From Maricaulis sp. (GTDB lineage: Bacteria > Pseudomonadota > Alphaproteobacteria > Caulobacterales > Maricaulaceae): DNA of 64,000 nucleotides. Below the pieces are notes generated by a model. The model worked only from the letters and a program-made list of their open reading frames with translations, did no database searches and was not told where the DNA came from. Location of the stretch: contig NZ_JASBRI010000022.1 of assembly GCF_030149515.1 (NCBI RefSeq), positions 1-64,000 of the forward strand, in the 5' to 3' direction. Below, one piece after another: positions 7,779 to 18,279 of this stretch. The stretch's first letter is position 1; each line of letters starts with the position of its first letter. Made by a program: the position numbers and the translations under genes.

Positions 7779-8630
7779 ATGCGCGCGATCGCTGTGATCC
7801 TGACCGTCGCGGCCCTGACCGCTTCGCCCGCCCTGGCCGACAAGGAACTCACGTCCTGCGCGCAGGGCCGGCTGGCGCTGGAAGCAGGCAATAGCAGCCA
7901 GGCCATCGAACACCTTGAAGCCTGTCTGAGCTCCGAGAATCTCACGCCGGACGAAGAGGTCGGCATCTATGCCGGGCTCGGCGCAGCCTTCCTGTCCGAG
8001 GAAAGATTCGAAGAGGCGCTCAGCGCCTATAATTTCGCCTTTGCCATTGTCGATACCCAGCGGGCCGAAGTCGTCGAGCCGACCCTGTGGCGCAATCGCG
8101 GCATCGCCCGGGCCGAGGTGGGCCAGCTCGACGGTGCCCTGGACGATCTTCGCAGGGCCGCGGGCGAAATGCCCAACGATGTGATGACCCAGCTCACATT
8201 GGGCATTGTCTACCAGGACATGGACCGGCCTGCCGACGCAGTGGTCGCCTACGACCACGTCGTCCGCCTCGAGCCGAACTGGATGGGCGCCTGGATCAAC
8301 CGGTCGAGTGCCCTTCTCGATGCCGGCATGACATCGGCCGCGGTCGAGGATGCCCGCCGCGCCGTGGAACTGGAGCCGGACAATGGCACCACGCTGAACA
8401 TGTTGTGCTGGACACTGATTCAGGACGGCCGGGCCGCTACTGCCCTTCCCCTTTGCGAACAGGCGGTGGAGCTGGAACCGGAATCGGGCGCCATCGTGCA
8501 TTCGCACGCCTCGGCGCTGGAGGCTCTCGGCCGGCTCGACGAGGCCATGCCCCTTTACCGCCGCGCCTGGCAATTGGCACCTGACGACCCGGAGATCGCG
8601 CAAGACTACGAACGCACGCACAATCCCTGA
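7779..8630 (+). CDS. Exported tetratricopeptide-repeat protein
   Basis: The 283-residue protein opens with a Sec signal peptide (residues 1-20, cut after ALA). The remainder is consecutive TPR-like helical hairpins, recognisable by alternating A/G and aromatic positions such as Y-A-G-L-G-A-A-F-L, W-R-N-R-G-I-A-R-A and W-I-N-R-S-S-A-L-L-D-A-G. TPRs mediate protein-protein contacts, so a periplasmic scaffold or assembly factor is likely. No enzymatic domain is visible and the partner is unknown. It stands alone between a terminator and an SDR gene. Confidence 0.8.
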   Translation: MRAIAVILTVAALTASPALADKELTSCAQGRLALEAGNSSQAIEHLEACLSSENLTPDEEVGIYAGLGAAFLSEERFEEALSAYNFAFAIVDTQRAEVVEPTLWRNRGIARAEVGQLDGALDDLRRAAGEMPNDVMTQLTLGIVYQDMDRPADAVVAYDHVVRLEPNWMGAWINRSSALLDAGMTSAAVEDARRAVELEPDNGTTLNMLCWTLIQDGRAATALPLCEQAVELEPESGAIVHSHASALEALGRLDEAMPLYRRAWQLAPDDPEIAQDYERTHNP

Positions 8631-8728
8631 CACCGGCCGCAACGGCCATTGCCAGCGGCGGCTGCCCGTGCAAGGTCTGCACGCCCCGCCGGACGTCCCG
8701 GGCCGGGTGCCAGCAGGAGGATCGCATC

Positions 8729-9523
8729 ATGGGAGACCGGGTCGCCATCGTCACGGGCGGTGCCAACGGTATCGGCAAGGCCTGCGCCCGCCGCCTGAGC
8801 GAAGACGGCTTCAATGTCGTCATTGCCGACATCGACCAGGACGCCGGCGCCGCCCTGGCCGACGAGCTGGGCGCCGACAAGAACAAGGCGCTGTTTGTCT
8901 CCTGCAATGTATCGGACCGCCTGTCGGTCAATAACCTCCTGGCCGAGACACGCTCGGCCTTCGACCGGCTGGACGTCCTGGTCAACAATGCCGGCATCGT
9001 CGCCAAGGGCGATATTCTCGACCTGTCCGAAACCGATTTCGACAAGGTGATCGGGGTCAATCTGCGCGGCGCCTTCCTTGTGGCGCGCGAGGCGGCCCGG
9101 CAGATGGTGGACCAGATCGACGAGGCCGGGGAACGCGCCGAGGACGTGCGCCGGCGCTATGCCATCATCAACATGTCGTCGGTCAACGGCGTGGTCGCGA
9201 TTCCGGACCAGCTGGCCTATTGCACGACCAAGGGCGCGATCAACCAGATGACCAAGTCGATGGCCCTGTCGCTGGCGAAATACGGCATCCGCGTCAACGC
9301 GATCGCACCGGGCAGCATCAATACCGACGTGCTCAAATCGGTGAACGACAATCCCGAGGCGATGGCCAAGATCATGTCGCGCACGCCGCTGCAGCGTATC
9401 GGCGATCCGGACGAGGTGGCCTCGGTGGCGTCCTTCCTCGCGTCCAAGGATGCCAGCTACATCACCGGCACGACTCTCTATGCCGATGGCGGCTGTCTGG
9501 CGCTGAACTACACGATGAGCTAG
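8729..9523 (+). CDS. Short-chain dehydrogenase/reductase (SDR)
   Basis: The 264-residue protein is a classical SDR. It has the cofactor loop TGGANGIG (9-16), D34 at the end of beta-2 (favouring NAD+), NNAG (86-89), catalytic S151, and Y164/K168 in the YxxxK motif. It resembles FabG and glucose- or 3-hydroxyacyl-type dehydrogenases. The substrate is not predictable. A stretch of charged residues at about 130-143 (D-E-A-G-E-R-A-E-D) is a small insertion before the Ser strand. CAGGAGG lies 9 bp before ATG 8729. Its stop codon interlocks with that of ppa in the palindrome CTAG. Confidence 0.9.
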   Translation: MGDRVAIVTGGANGIGKACARRLSEDGFNVVIADIDQDAGAALADELGADKNKALFVSCNVSDRLSVNNLLAETRSAFDRLDVLVNNAGIVAKGDILDLSETDFDKVIGVNLRGAFLVAREAARQMVDQIDEAGERAEDVRRRYAIINMSSVNGVVAIPDQLAYCTTKGAINQMTKSMALSLAKYGIRVNAIAPGSINTDVLKSVNDNPEAMAKIMSRTPLQRIGDPDEVASVASFLASKDASYITGTTLYADGGCLALNYTMS

Positions 9524-10053
9524 GTGTCGGGACCGGCGCGGTCGATCGATTCCATGATCAGCTGGCGTGCCTTTTCGGCATCGCCCCAACCGATCACCTT
9601 GACCCATTTGTTGGGCTCGAGATCCTTGTAGTGCTCGAAGAAGTGCTTGATCCGCATCAGCTGCGGTTGTGCGACGTCGCCGTATTCCTTGATCGCATCG
9701 TAGAGCGGGGAGAGTTTGTGGTGCGGCACGGCAAGGATCTTCTCGTCCATGCCGCTCTCGTCCTCCATCATAAGAACGCCGATCGGGCGGGCGCGCACGA
9801 CACAGCCCGGCACCAGCGTGGTGTGGCCGATGATCATGACATCGATCGGATCGCCGTCTTCCGACAGGGTGTGCGGCATGAAACCGTAATTGCAGGGATA
9901 GCTCATCGGCGTGTGCAGATAGCGGTCGACGAAGAGCGTGCCGGCATCCTTATCCATCTCGTACTTGACCGGCTGGCCGCCGACCGGGACTTCGATGATG
10001 ACGTTGATGTCCTCGGGCGGGTTTTCACCCGCAGCGATTTTGTCGATCCGCAT
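9520..10053 (-). CDS. ppa: Inorganic pyrophosphatase (family I)
   Basis: This cytoplasmic enzyme hydrolyses pyrophosphate to drive biosynthesis. The 177-residue length is standard. The signature D66-G-D68-P-I-D71 supplies the Mg2+ ligands, and E21, K30 and Y56 occupy the positions expected for the active site. It lies 89 bp downstream of gltB on the same strand but has its own start context. It is convergent with the SDR gene. Confidence 0.97.
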   Translation of the reverse strand: MRIDKIAAGENPPEDINVIIEVPVGGQPVKYEMDKDAGTLFVDRYLHTPMSYPCNYGFMPHTLSEDGDPIDVMIIGHTTLVPGCVVRARPIGVLMMEDESGMDEKILAVPHHKLSPLYDAIKEYGDVAQPQLMRIKHFFEHYKDLEPNKWVKVIGWGDAEKARQLIMESIDRAGPDT

Positions 10054-10142
10054 GGCGCGCTCCTTGAGACGAGTCGTGCGCCCTCATACGCCGTTCGGCG
10101 CCCGGAACCAATGCCCTTGCTGCACCGCAAAACCGGTTCTGG

Positions 10143-13100
10143 TCAGGCCGTACGGCTTTCATTGGCCGGTTCGAGCAGACGCGCCCGCTCGCGCTTGACC
10201 ACCTCCTCGCCGCGCAGATGCACGAAGTCGCCGCGCACGGTGTCCCAGGCCTCCAGCAGGCGCCGCGCCAAGACCGACCCGGTCGCCTCTGCATGCGCCT
10301 CGATCAGGGCCACACAACGCCGTTCGGCCTCGCTCTCAAGGTCGAAGGCCAGCACGGTCTCCGGATTAAGCCGGGCATCGAGCCGACGGTCGGGATCGTA
10401 GACGAAGGCGTCGCCCCCGGTCATGCCGGCCGCGAAATTATCGCCCACCGCACCCAGGATCACTGCCGCACCGCCGGTCATGTATTCGCAGCCATTGGTG
10501 CCGCAGCCTTCCACCACTGTCTCGGCGCCGGAATTGCGCACGGCGAAGCGCTGGCCGGCCCGGCCGGCCGCGAACAGGCGGCCCGACGTGGCGCCATAAA
10601 GACAGGTATTGCCGATAATGGCATGGGCCTCGTTGACCGCACTGGAACCGCCATAGGGCCGAACCACCAGCGTCGCTCCCGACAGCCCCTTGCCGACATA
10701 GTCATTGGCATCGCCATCGAGCTCGATCCTGAGGCCGCGCGCGGCAAACGCCCCCAGCGACTGGCCGGCCGATCCGCGCAGGCGCAGGGTGAGATGATCC
10801 TCGCCCAGACCGTCCGGACCGAACCGGGTGACGATTTCCGAGGACGTCCGCGTGCCCACGGCGCGATCGGTATTCTTCACGCCATAGTCCAGCTGCATCT
10901 TCTCACCCCGGTCAAAGGCGGGCGCCGCATCGACGATGATCTGCTCGTCCAGGCTGGGCGTGACCTCATTGCGCTGGGTCCGCGTCGACCGCGCCGGCCG
11001 TTCCACCGCATCGGCCCGCGACATGATGGCGGACAGGTCGAGATCGTCCAGCGCCTCGGACCCGCGCGACACCTGGGCGAGCAGGTCGGAGCGTCCGATC
11101 ACATCCTCCAGCGACGCCGCCCCGAGACCCGACAGGATTTCGCGTACGTCCTGCGCCAGGAAAGTCATCAGATTGACGACATGATCCGGGAAACCGCCGA
11201 AACGGGCCCGCAGATCGTCGTCCTGGGTGCACACGCCGACAGGGCAGGTGTTGGAATGGCACTGCCGCACCATCAGACAGCCCAGGGCGATCAGCGAGGC
11301 CGTGCCGATGCCGAATTCCTCGGCGCCCAGCATCGCTGCCACGACCACGTCCCGCCCCGTGCGGATACCGCCATCGGCGCGCAGGGTGACGCGTTCGCGC
11401 AACCCGTTCAGCGACAACATCTGGTGCGCCTCGGCCAGGCCCAGTTCCAGCGGGCCCCCGGCGAACTTGATCGAAGTCAGGGCAGCCGCCCCCGTGCCGC
11501 CGACCGAGCCGGAAATATTGATGATGTCGGCATTGGCCTTGGCCACACCGGCCGCCACGGCACCGACACCGGCCGCCGCAACCAGCTTCACTCCGACGCG
11601 GGCGCGCGGATTGATCTGTTTCAGATCGTAGATCAGCTGCGCCAGGTCCTCGATGGAATAGATGTCGTGGTGCGGCGGCGGCGAGATCAGGCTGACACCC
11701 GGCGTGGCGTGGCGCATGCGCGCGATAAAGTCGGTGACCTTGAAGCCGGGCAACTGACCGCCTTCGCCGGGCTTGGCACCCTGGGCCACCTTGATCTCGA
11801 ATTCGCGGCACTGATTGAGATATTCCGCAGTCACGCCGAAGCGGCCCGAGGCAATCTGCTTGACCGCGGAATTCATGTTATCGCCATTGGGCAAGGGCTT
11901 GTAGCGCTTGGGATCCTCGCCGCCTTCGCCCGATACCGACTTCGCACCGATCCGGTTCATCGCGACATTGAGCGCGCCATGCGCTTCCGGCGAAAGCGCA
12001 CCCAGCGACATCCCCGGCGTGACGAAACGCCGGCGGATACCATTGATCGATTCCACCCGGTCGAGACCGATGGCCGGACCGATGGCACGCATATCGATCA
12101 GATCGCGCAGCTGGATAGGCCCCTGTCGCTGCACCGCCTCGCGATAGCGGGTCCAGGCTTCAGTATCGTTGTTGCGCACGGCCTCTTGCAGCTCGCTGAT
12201 CACCCGGGCCGACAGGGCGTGCCGGTCCCCGGATGCCCGCTGGCGGTAGAAGCCGCCGATCGGCAGGCGCGCCTCCGGACCCGACCAGGCCTTGCGGTGC
12301 AAATCGAGTGTACGCACTTCCAGGCCCGGCAGGCCGATGCCGGAAATCCGGCTGACCACACCCGGCAGATACGCTTCCACCAGCGCGCGGGAGAGGCCCA
12401 GGACCTCGAAATTGCAGCCCCCGCGATAGGAGGACACGATTGAGATCCCCATCTTGGAGAGGATTTTCAGCAGGCCGCCGTCGAGCGCATCCTTCAGGCG
12501 CTTGGCCCGGGCACACGCCCAGGCGTCGCCGCCCTTGGTTTCCCGTCCCGCGGTGATCGTGTCGAAGGCGAGATAGGGGTTCACCGTGGTGGCGCCGAGC
12601 CCGACGAGAACAGCGGCATAGTGCGAATCGAAACATTCGGCCGAGCGTACGTTGAGCGAGCAGAAATTGCGCAGCCCTTCCCGGGTGAGGGTGGAGTGCA
12701 CGGCACCGGCGACGAGGATCATCGGCAGGCCGGCGCGGCCCTCATCCTGGCGGTGATCGGTGAGGACGAGATGCGCCGCGCCGTCGCGTACAGCCGCGAC
12801 GGCCTCGGCGATCACACCGTCCAGCGCCTTGCGCAGGGTCAGGCCGTCGCCCGTGGCGCCCGCGGCGCGGACCAGGCAATCGATCTCCTTGACCGCCCCG
12901 CCCATGTGCTCGCGCCAGCGCTCATAGGCCCCGTTGGTCAGGATCGGGCTGTCGAGCACCAGGACGGACGCCCGTTCCTCACCCTGGGCGAGGATATTGC
13001 CGAGATTGCGAAACCGGGTCTTCAGACCCATCACCCGGCCTTCGCGCAACGGGTCGATGGGCGGGTTGGTGACCTGGGAAAAATTCTGCCGGAAGAAGTG

Positions 13101-14678
13101 CGACAGGGGTCGATAGGTCTCGGACAGTACCGCCAGAGGCGCATCGTCGCCCATCGAGCCGACGGCTTCCTTGCCGTCCTCCGCCATGGCGTCGAGGACA
13201 AGTTCGATACCTTCGAAGGAAAAGCCCGCCGCGGCCTGGTGGCGCGTGCGTTCCTCAAGTTCGAACATTTGCGGTTCCGCGCCCGGGCCGATGACCGGCT
13301 CGATATCCTCCATCTCGCCCAGCCAGCGGGCATAGGGATGCTGCTCGCTCAACTCGTCGAGGATTTCCTGCTCGCGATAGAAGCGGCCTTCCTCGATATC
13401 CAGGGCAATCAGGCGGCCCGGCGTGATCTGGCCGCGCTCGACCACCTCGTGCTGGTCGATGGGGGCCATGCCGGTCTCCGACCCGGCCACCAGGATCCCG
13501 TCCTCGGTGGTCGCATAGCGCATGGGGCGCAGGCCGTTGCGGTCCATGCCGGCGATCGCCCAGCGGCCGTCGAAGGCCGCAATGGCGGCCGGCCCGTCCC
13601 AAGGCTCCATGACGGCATTGCAGTATTCATACATGCGCGCCCAGCCTTCCGGCATCACATCGGCACGCTTGGACCAGGCCTCGGGGATCAGGATGGTCTT
13701 GGTCATCGGCGCAGAACGTCCGGCCCGCACCAGGATCTCGAAGGCCTGGTCCAGTGCGGCGCTGTCGGACGCACCTGGCTGGATTACCGGTTTCACATCC
13801 GCCTCGTCGCCGGCAAAGGCGGTCTCGGCGATGTGAACCTCATGGCTCTTCATCCAGTTGATATTGCCGCGGATCGTGTTGATCTCGCCGTTGTGCGCCA
13901 GCATGCGGAAGGGCTGGGCCAGACGCCATTCCGGGAAGGTGTTGGTGGAATAGCGCTGGTGGAAGATCGCGAAGGGCGACACGAAATCCGGATGCTGGAG
14001 ATCACGGTAGAAGGCGTCGATATCCTCGGCCCGGAACAACCCCTTGTAGATGATGTCGCGCGAGGACAGCGAGCAGACATAGAGATCGCGCAGATTCTCC
14101 TCGCGCGCACGCCGCTCGATGCGGCGGCGAACGATGTAGAGCATGCGCTCCACGCTTTCGATATCGCGGCCCGTGGGGTCGCGGAACAGGACCTGTTCGA
14201 TCTCCGGCAGGGTGGCCCGGGCCTTGTCGCCCAGCACCGCCGTGTCGACCGGCGGCTGGCGCCAGCCATAGAAGGCAAAACCCTCGCGCAGGATTTCCGC
14301 TTCGATAATGGCGCGGGCCCGCTCGCGCGCAGCGAAGTCCGTTCGCGGCAGGAAGACCATGCCGACGATGACATCGCCGCGTTCAGGTTCATGGCCCGTG
14401 CGCGCGACGGCGGCCTTGAAGAAGCCCTGCGGCACGCCGACGCGAAGACCGGCCCCGTCGCCGGTCAGCCCGTCGGCATCGACAGCGCCGCGATGCCAGA
14501 CCGATTTCAGCGCATCGAGCGCCAATTCCACGATCTCGCGGCGGGCACGGCCCTTCATGTCGGCAATCAGGCCGACGCCGCAGGCATCGCGCTCGTCCTC
14601 CGGGCGCCACAGGCCCGTACTTTCGAGCAGGGACAAGCCGGCCCGCGTGCGGGCCCCGTTCCAGGTCTGATGGGTCAT
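10143..14678 (-). CDS. gltB: Glutamate synthase [NADPH] large subunit
   Basis: GltB converts glutamine plus 2-oxoglutarate to two glutamates. The 1511-residue protein has, in order, an N-terminal class II glutamine amidotransferase domain, a central domain, the FMN/Fe-S synthase barrel and the C-terminal glutamate-synthase beta-helix. The nucleophile is C33 in D-A-C-G-V-G-L, implying removal of a 32-residue propeptide. The 3Fe-4S cysteines lie in C-L-M-V-R-Q-C-H-S-N-T-C-P-V-G. ATG 14678 overlaps the gltD stop as ATGA, so the two subunits are translationally coupled; a longer reading to 14762 would run into gltD. The order gltD-gltB is reversed from E. coli gltBD. Confidence 0.97.
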   Translation of the reverse strand: MTHQTWNGARTRAGLSLLESTGLWRPEDERDACGVGLIADMKGRARREIVELALDALKSVWHRGAVDADGLTGDGAGLRVGVPQGFFKAAVARTGHEPERGDVIVGMVFLPRTDFAARERARAIIEAEILREGFAFYGWRQPPVDTAVLGDKARATLPEIEQVLFRDPTGRDIESVERMLYIVRRRIERRAREENLRDLYVCSLSSRDIIYKGLFRAEDIDAFYRDLQHPDFVSPFAIFHQRYSTNTFPEWRLAQPFRMLAHNGEINTIRGNINWMKSHEVHIAETAFAGDEADVKPVIQPGASDSAALDQAFEILVRAGRSAPMTKTILIPEAWSKRADVMPEGWARMYEYCNAVMEPWDGPAAIAAFDGRWAIAGMDRNGLRPMRYATTEDGILVAGSETGMAPIDQHEVVERGQITPGRLIALDIEEGRFYREQEILDELSEQHPYARWLGEMEDIEPVIGPGAEPQMFELEERTRHQAAAGFSFEGIELVLDAMAEDGKEAVGSMGDDAPLAVLSETYRPLSHFFRQNFSQVTNPPIDPLREGRVMGLKTRFRNLGNILAQGEERASVLVLDSPILTNGAYERWREHMGGAVKEIDCLVRAAGATGDGLTLRKALDGVIAEAVAAVRDGAAHLVLTDHRQDEGRAGLPMILVAGAVHSTLTREGLRNFCSLNVRSAECFDSHYAAVLVGLGATTVNPYLAFDTITAGRETKGGDAWACARAKRLKDALDGGLLKILSKMGISIVSSYRGGCNFEVLGLSRALVEAYLPGVVSRISGIGLPGLEVRTLDLHRKAWSGPEARLPIGGFYRQRASGDRHALSARVISELQEAVRNNDTEAWTRYREAVQRQGPIQLRDLIDMRAIGPAIGLDRVESINGIRRRFVTPGMSLGALSPEAHGALNVAMNRIGAKSVSGEGGEDPKRYKPLPNGDNMNSAVKQIASGRFGVTAEYLNQCREFEIKVAQGAKPGEGGQLPGFKVTDFIARMRHATPGVSLISPPPHHDIYSIEDLAQLIYDLKQINPRARVGVKLVAAAGVGAVAAGVAKANADIINISGSVGGTGAAALTSIKFAGGPLELGLAEAHQMLSLNGLRERVTLRADGGIRTGRDVVVAAMLGAEEFGIGTASLIALGCLMVRQCHSNTCPVGVCTQDDDLRARFGGFPDHVVNLMTFLAQDVREILSGLGAASLEDVIGRSDLLAQVSRGSEALDDLDLSAIMSRADAVERPARSTRTQRNEVTPSLDEQIIVDAAPAFDRGEKMQLDYGVKNTDRAVGTRTSSEIVTRFGPDGLGEDHLTLRLRGSAGQSLGAFAARGLRIELDGDANDYVGKGLSGATLVVRPYGGSSAVNEAHAIIGNTCLYGATSGRLFAAGRAGQRFAVRNSGAETVVEGCGTNGCEYMTGGAAVILGAVGDNFAAGMTGGDAFVYDPDRRLDARLNPETVLAFDLESEAERRCVALIEAHAEATGSVLARRLLEAWDTVRGDFVHLRGEEVVKRERARLLEPANESRTA

Positions 14679-16096
14679 TCGGCAGCTCCCAGAACCGCAA
14701 GGCGATTGTCCAGATAGCATTCGATGGACTGTGCGGCGTCTATCCCGTCGCGGATCGCCCATACCACCAGCGAAGCCCCGCGATGGAGGTCGCCCGCCAC
14801 GAAGACACCGTCCAGACTGGTCATCTTGGTCGCGCCGTCACCTTCGACCCGGCCATCGCGATGGACCGACAGATCAGGCGCGGAGAAGATTTCCGGCAGA
14901 TCCTCCGGCGAGAAACCGAGCGCCGAGACCACCATGTCGGCGGCGACATCCCATGTGTTGCCCGGATCGGGTTCCGGCGCCCGGCGGCCGGACGCATCGG
15001 GCGCGCCCAGTCGCATGCCCTGGACCCGCACCGCCTCGATGGCGTCACCCTTGGTCAGGATGGCAAGCGGAGAAGACAGCCATTCGAAAACGACACCCTC
15101 TTCCTCGGCATGTTTCACCTCGCGTGCCGAACCGGGCATGTTCTCCCGGTCGCGGCGATAAAGACAGGTGACCGACGCCGCGCCCTGGCGCACGGCCGTG
15201 CGCACACAGTCCATCGCCGTATCGCCGCCGCCAATCACCACGACGCGTTTGCCCCTGGCCGACAGGGTCTCGTCACCGGCAGGCGCATCGCCCAGATCGT
15301 TGCGGTTGGAACGGGTGAGATAATCCAGAGCCGGGATGACACCATTGCCCGCGCCCGGGCAGGTCAGCTGGCGCGCCGCATACACGCCTGTCGCCAGCAG
15401 CACCGCATGATGCTGATTGCGCAGCTCTTCCAGCGTGGCGTCGTGCCCCACTTCGAATTCGAGCCGGAACTCGACCCCGCCCTCGACCAGCCGGTCGAGC
15501 CGGCGCTGAACGACGCTCTTGTCCAGCTTGAACCCCGGAATACCGTACATCAAAAGCCCGCCGGCCCGGTCCGAACGTTCATAGACCGTGACCTCATAGC
15601 CAGCCTCGCGCAGGCGCTCGGCCGCAGCCAGGCCCGCAGGGCCCGAACCGACAATGCCCACACTCGCACCGCGCGGCTTACCGGGTTTGAGGGGGGAGAC
15701 CCAGCCCTCATTCCAGGCCGTATCCGTTATGTACTGCTCCACGGCACCTATGGTGACGGCGCCATGACCGGACTTTTCCACCACGCAGCTGCCTTCGCAG
15801 AGCCGGTCCTGCGGGCAGATACGGCCACAGATTTCCGGCATGGTGGAGGTGGCGGACGAGGTCTCGTAGGCTTCGCGCAAACGCCCCTCGCCGGCCAGCA
15901 TCAGCCAGTCGGGAATATTGTTCTGCAGCGGGCAACCGGTCTGGCAGAAGGGAATGCCGCATTGCGAGCACCGCGCAGCCTGATCCTTCGCCTTCGCAGG
16001 GTCGAACGGCCGGTAGATCTCGCGGAAATCCTTGGCTCGTTCGCCCTCCGGGCGCTTTTCGGGATAGGCTTGATCGATGTCCACAAATCTCAGCAA
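14675..16096 (-). CDS. gltD: Glutamate synthase small subunit
   Basis: GltD passes electrons from NADPH through FAD and 4Fe-4S clusters to GltB. The protein (473 aa from the chosen start) has two N-terminal cysteine groups, C-S-Q-C-G-I-P-F-C-x-x-G-C-P and C-G-R-I-C-P-x-x-x-L-C-E-G-x-C. They are followed by an FAD-binding G-x-G-P-A-G-L and an NADPH-binding G-G-G-D-T-A-M-D-C. I chose TTG at 16096 because AAAAGGGG lies about 6 bp upstream and homology begins right after it; the frame stays open to 16183. It is the first gene of the gltD-gltB operon. Confidence 0.94.
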   Translation of the reverse strand: MLRFVDIDQAYPEKRPEGERAKDFREIYRPFDPAKAKDQAARCSQCGIPFCQTGCPLQNNIPDWLMLAGEGRLREAYETSSATSTMPEICGRICPQDRLCEGSCVVEKSGHGAVTIGAVEQYITDTAWNEGWVSPLKPGKPRGASVGIVGSGPAGLAAAERLREAGYEVTVYERSDRAGGLLMYGIPGFKLDKSVVQRRLDRLVEGGVEFRLEFEVGHDATLEELRNQHHAVLLATGVYAARQLTCPGAGNGVIPALDYLTRSNRNDLGDAPAGDETLSARGKRVVVIGGGDTAMDCVRTAVRQGAASVTCLYRRDRENMPGSAREVKHAEEEGVVFEWLSSPLAILTKGDAIEAVRVQGMRLGAPDASGRRAPEPDPGNTWDVAADMVVSALGFSPEDLPEIFSAPDLSVHRDGRVEGDGATKMTSLDGVFVAGDLHRGASLVVWAIRDGIDAAQSIECYLDNRLAVLGAAE

Positions 16097-16531
16097 TCGG
16101 ATCCCCTTTTTCGGTCGCAAGTTCGCCACTGCAGCACAGACTTCGCTGTCGCACAAGACAGGCGCCTCGCGGCGATTTGGCACTTTTTACCCGAAATGCC
16201 GTTTCCTGAGAATGCTTTTGCCATTAGCTCCCGCAACTGCAATTCATTGCGCACAAATTTCTCCACACAGCCGGTGCGCGCATTGCGGCGCAGCAGAAGA
16301 TTCCGGATCGAATGAGCGATATGGTCGGACAATTGACGATGAATTCAGGACTCACCCGGCAGACCTCCGCCGAATTGCACCGGGAACGGAACGTCGTCCC
16401 GTGTCCATACGGCCGATCAACAGTGCGTAACCCTGCCGGACGGCGGTCGCGCACCGGCCCGCACCGGGCTAGGCTTGTTCGCGGACGGTCGTGAACCCAC
16501 GTCTGGCCTGCCTGCAATCGAGGAAGTGACA
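16097..16531. other. Divergent gltD / moaA intergenic region
   Basis: The 435 bp between the two divergent starts should hold both promoters. A GC hairpin, GCCCG-CAC-CGGGC, lies at 16457-16469 in the moaA leader. I could not identify a convincing sigma-54 site, molybdenum-cofactor riboswitch or small gene here. Confidence 0.3.
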
Positions 16532-17548
16532 TTGGACGGCACCGCGCCTCTGACAACCGCGCCTTCGCTGATCGACCGTTTCGGACGGCCGATCACATAT
16601 CTGCGCCTGTCGGTGACGGATCGCTGTGACCTTCGCTGCGTCTACTGCATGGCCGCCCGGCCGAACTTCCTGCCCAGGTCCGGACTGCTGACGCTGGAGG
16701 AGTTGACAGCGATCGGCGAACGCTTCATCGCCCGCGGCGTTCGCAAGATCCGCATCACCGGCGGCGAACCCCTGGTCAGGCGCGACGTGACCACGCTGAT
16801 CGGCAATCTGGGCCGCCATGTCGGCGCATCGCTGGACGAGCTCACGCTGACGACCAATGCCACCCGGCTCGCCCTGCACGCCGAACGCCTGGTTTCCGCG
16901 GGCGTGAAGCGGGTCAATGTTTCCCTGGATACGCGCGACCCGGCCCGCTTCGGCCGCCTCACGCGAGGCGGCGATCTGTCGCGCACACTGGCCGGGATCG
17001 AGGCCGGCCGACGGGCCGGTTTGCAGATCAAGATCAACACGGTGGCCCTGAAGGGCGAGAATGAGAACGAGATTCCCGACCTTGTCGCCTGGGCGCACGG
17101 ACAGGGTTTCGACATGACCCTGATCGAGGTCATGCCGGTCGGGGATGTCGGCGAGGACCGCGCCGACCAGTTCCTGCCGCTCACAACAGTCCGTGAGGTG
17201 CTGGAAAGCCGCTGGAGCCTGACGGACATTCCCGATCGCACCGGCGGCCCGGCCCGCTATGTCCGTATAGCCGAAACCGGCGGCCGGCTGGGTTTCATCA
17301 CGCCGTTGACCGGGAATTTCTGTGCCGGCTGCAACCGGGTCCGCCTGACCTGCACCGGCCAGCTCTACACCTGCCTTGGTCATGACGGCGCCCTGGACCT
17401 GCGTTCGGCCTATCGCGACGGCGGGATTGCGGCAATCGACGCAAGGCTGGACGAGGCCATGGCGATCAAGCCGGAACGGCATGATTTCGACGTCAGCCGG
17501 GGGGCGGGTCCGGCCGTGAACCGCCACATGGCGCAGACCGGAGGCTGA
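16532..17548 (+). CDS. moaA: GTP 3',8-cyclase MoaA
   Basis: MoaA is the radical-SAM enzyme that rearranges GTP in the first step of molybdenum-cofactor synthesis. The SAM-cluster cysteines are C32, C36 and C39 (C-D-L-R-C-V-Y-C). The second cluster is in F-C-A-G-C-N-R and the nearby T-C-L-G, and the chain ends in the required Gly-Gly. From TTG 16532 the length is 338 aa, normal for the family, with GAGGAAG just upstream. An in-frame GTG (16526) and TTG (16475) are alternatives. It is the first gene of the moaA-moaD-moaE-moaB-moaC-moeA operon. Confidence 0.95.
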   Translation: MDGTAPLTTAPSLIDRFGRPITYLRLSVTDRCDLRCVYCMAARPNFLPRSGLLTLEELTAIGERFIARGVRKIRITGGEPLVRRDVTTLIGNLGRHVGASLDELTLTTNATRLALHAERLVSAGVKRVNVSLDTRDPARFGRLTRGGDLSRTLAGIEAGRRAGLQIKINTVALKGENENEIPDLVAWAHGQGFDMTLIEVMPVGDVGEDRADQFLPLTTVREVLESRWSLTDIPDRTGGPARYVRIAETGGRLGFITPLTGNFCAGCNRVRLTCTGQLYTCLGHDGALDLRSAYRDGGIAAIDARLDEAMAIKPERHDFDVSRGAGPAVNRHMAQTGG

Positions 17549-17552
17549 GGCG

Positions 17553-17804
17553 ATGAAACTGACAGTGCGCTATGTCGCCGCGCTGCGCGACAGGATGGGC
17601 CGGGCCGAGGCCGATCTCGACCTGCCGGAAGGCATTGCTGACAGCGAGGCGCTGATCGGGCATCTGCGAGCCGCCGAACCTGCAGCCGAAGCCCTGTCGC
17701 ATCCTTCGGTACGGCTGATCCTGAACGATGCCATCGTGCCGCGCCCTGCGCCCCTGTCGGACGGTGATACACTGGCCTTTTGCCCACCCTTCACGGGAGG
17801 CTGA
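17553..17804 (+). CDS. moaD: Molybdopterin synthase sulfur carrier MoaD
   Basis: This 83-residue ubiquitin-like protein ends in T-G-G, the tail that is thiocarboxylated and donates sulfur to precursor Z within the MoaE-MoaD complex. It starts 4 bp after moaA and is followed 1 bp later by moaE, so the partners are made together. Confidence 0.93.
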   Translation: MKLTVRYVAALRDRMGRAEADLDLPEGIADSEALIGHLRAAEPAAEALSHPSVRLILNDAIVPRPAPLSDGDTLAFCPPFTGG

Positions 17805-17805
17805 G

Positions 17806-18279
17806 ATGGCCGATATCACCATTGAAATCCTGCATGAAAGCCTGGATCCGGCTGCCGAGACCGGCGCGCTGGCCGGACGCGATGCGAGCGCGGGCGGACT
17901 GGCCACTTTCGTCGGTCAGGTGCGCGACGAGCCGGGGCTGAAGGCGCTGGAACTGGAATACTATCCCGGCGTCACCAAACAGGCGCTCCAGCGTATCGCC
18001 CAAACCGCCGCGCGGCGGTGGATGATCGCCCGGGCCGTCATCAAGCACCGGGTCGGACGTATGACGCTGGGCGAGCCCATCGTCTTCGTCGCCGCCGCAG
18101 CAGCGCACCGGCGCGAGGCGCTGGACGCAGTCGGCTACATGATCGACATGCTCAAGACCGAGGCGCCCTTCTGGAAGCGCGTGCACACAGACACGGGCGC
18201 GCACTGGGTCGAGGCGGTGGACGCCGATCGCGACGCCGCCGATTTCTGGATGGAGGAAATCGCCAGTGAGGATGCGTGA
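17806..18279 (+). CDS. moaE: Molybdopterin synthase catalytic subunit MoaE
   Basis: MoaE converts precursor Z to molybdopterin using sulfur from MoaD. The 157-residue protein shows the G-G-L-A-T-F-V-G-Q-V-R start of the fold and the E-Y-Y-P-G-V segment. It also has H-R-V-G-x-M-x-L-G-E and the P-F-W-K-R region with the catalytic Lys. The ATG at 17806 follows GGGAGG; the upstream reading frame overlaps moaD and does not match the family. Confidence 0.95.
   Translation: MADITIEILHESLDPAAETGALAGRDASAGGLATFVGQVRDEPGLKALELEYYPGVTKQALQRIAQTAARRWMIARAVIKHRVGRMTLGEPIVFVAAAAAHRREALDAVGYMIDMLKTEAPFWKRVHTDTGAHWVEAVDADRDAADFWMEEIASEDA

Noticed and set aside
10218..14717. Very long open frames (741 and 698 codons) on the plus strand opposite gltB.
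   Set aside because: They are antisense to a full-length, fully conserved GltB and give low-complexity Arg/Gly/Ala-rich products without domains. Such shadow frames are common in high-GC DNA.
16097..16531. Possible molybdenum-cofactor riboswitch upstream of moaA.
   Set aside because: Only one 5-bp GC hairpin is clear and I could not trace the conserved core of the Moco motif. A covariance search would be needed.
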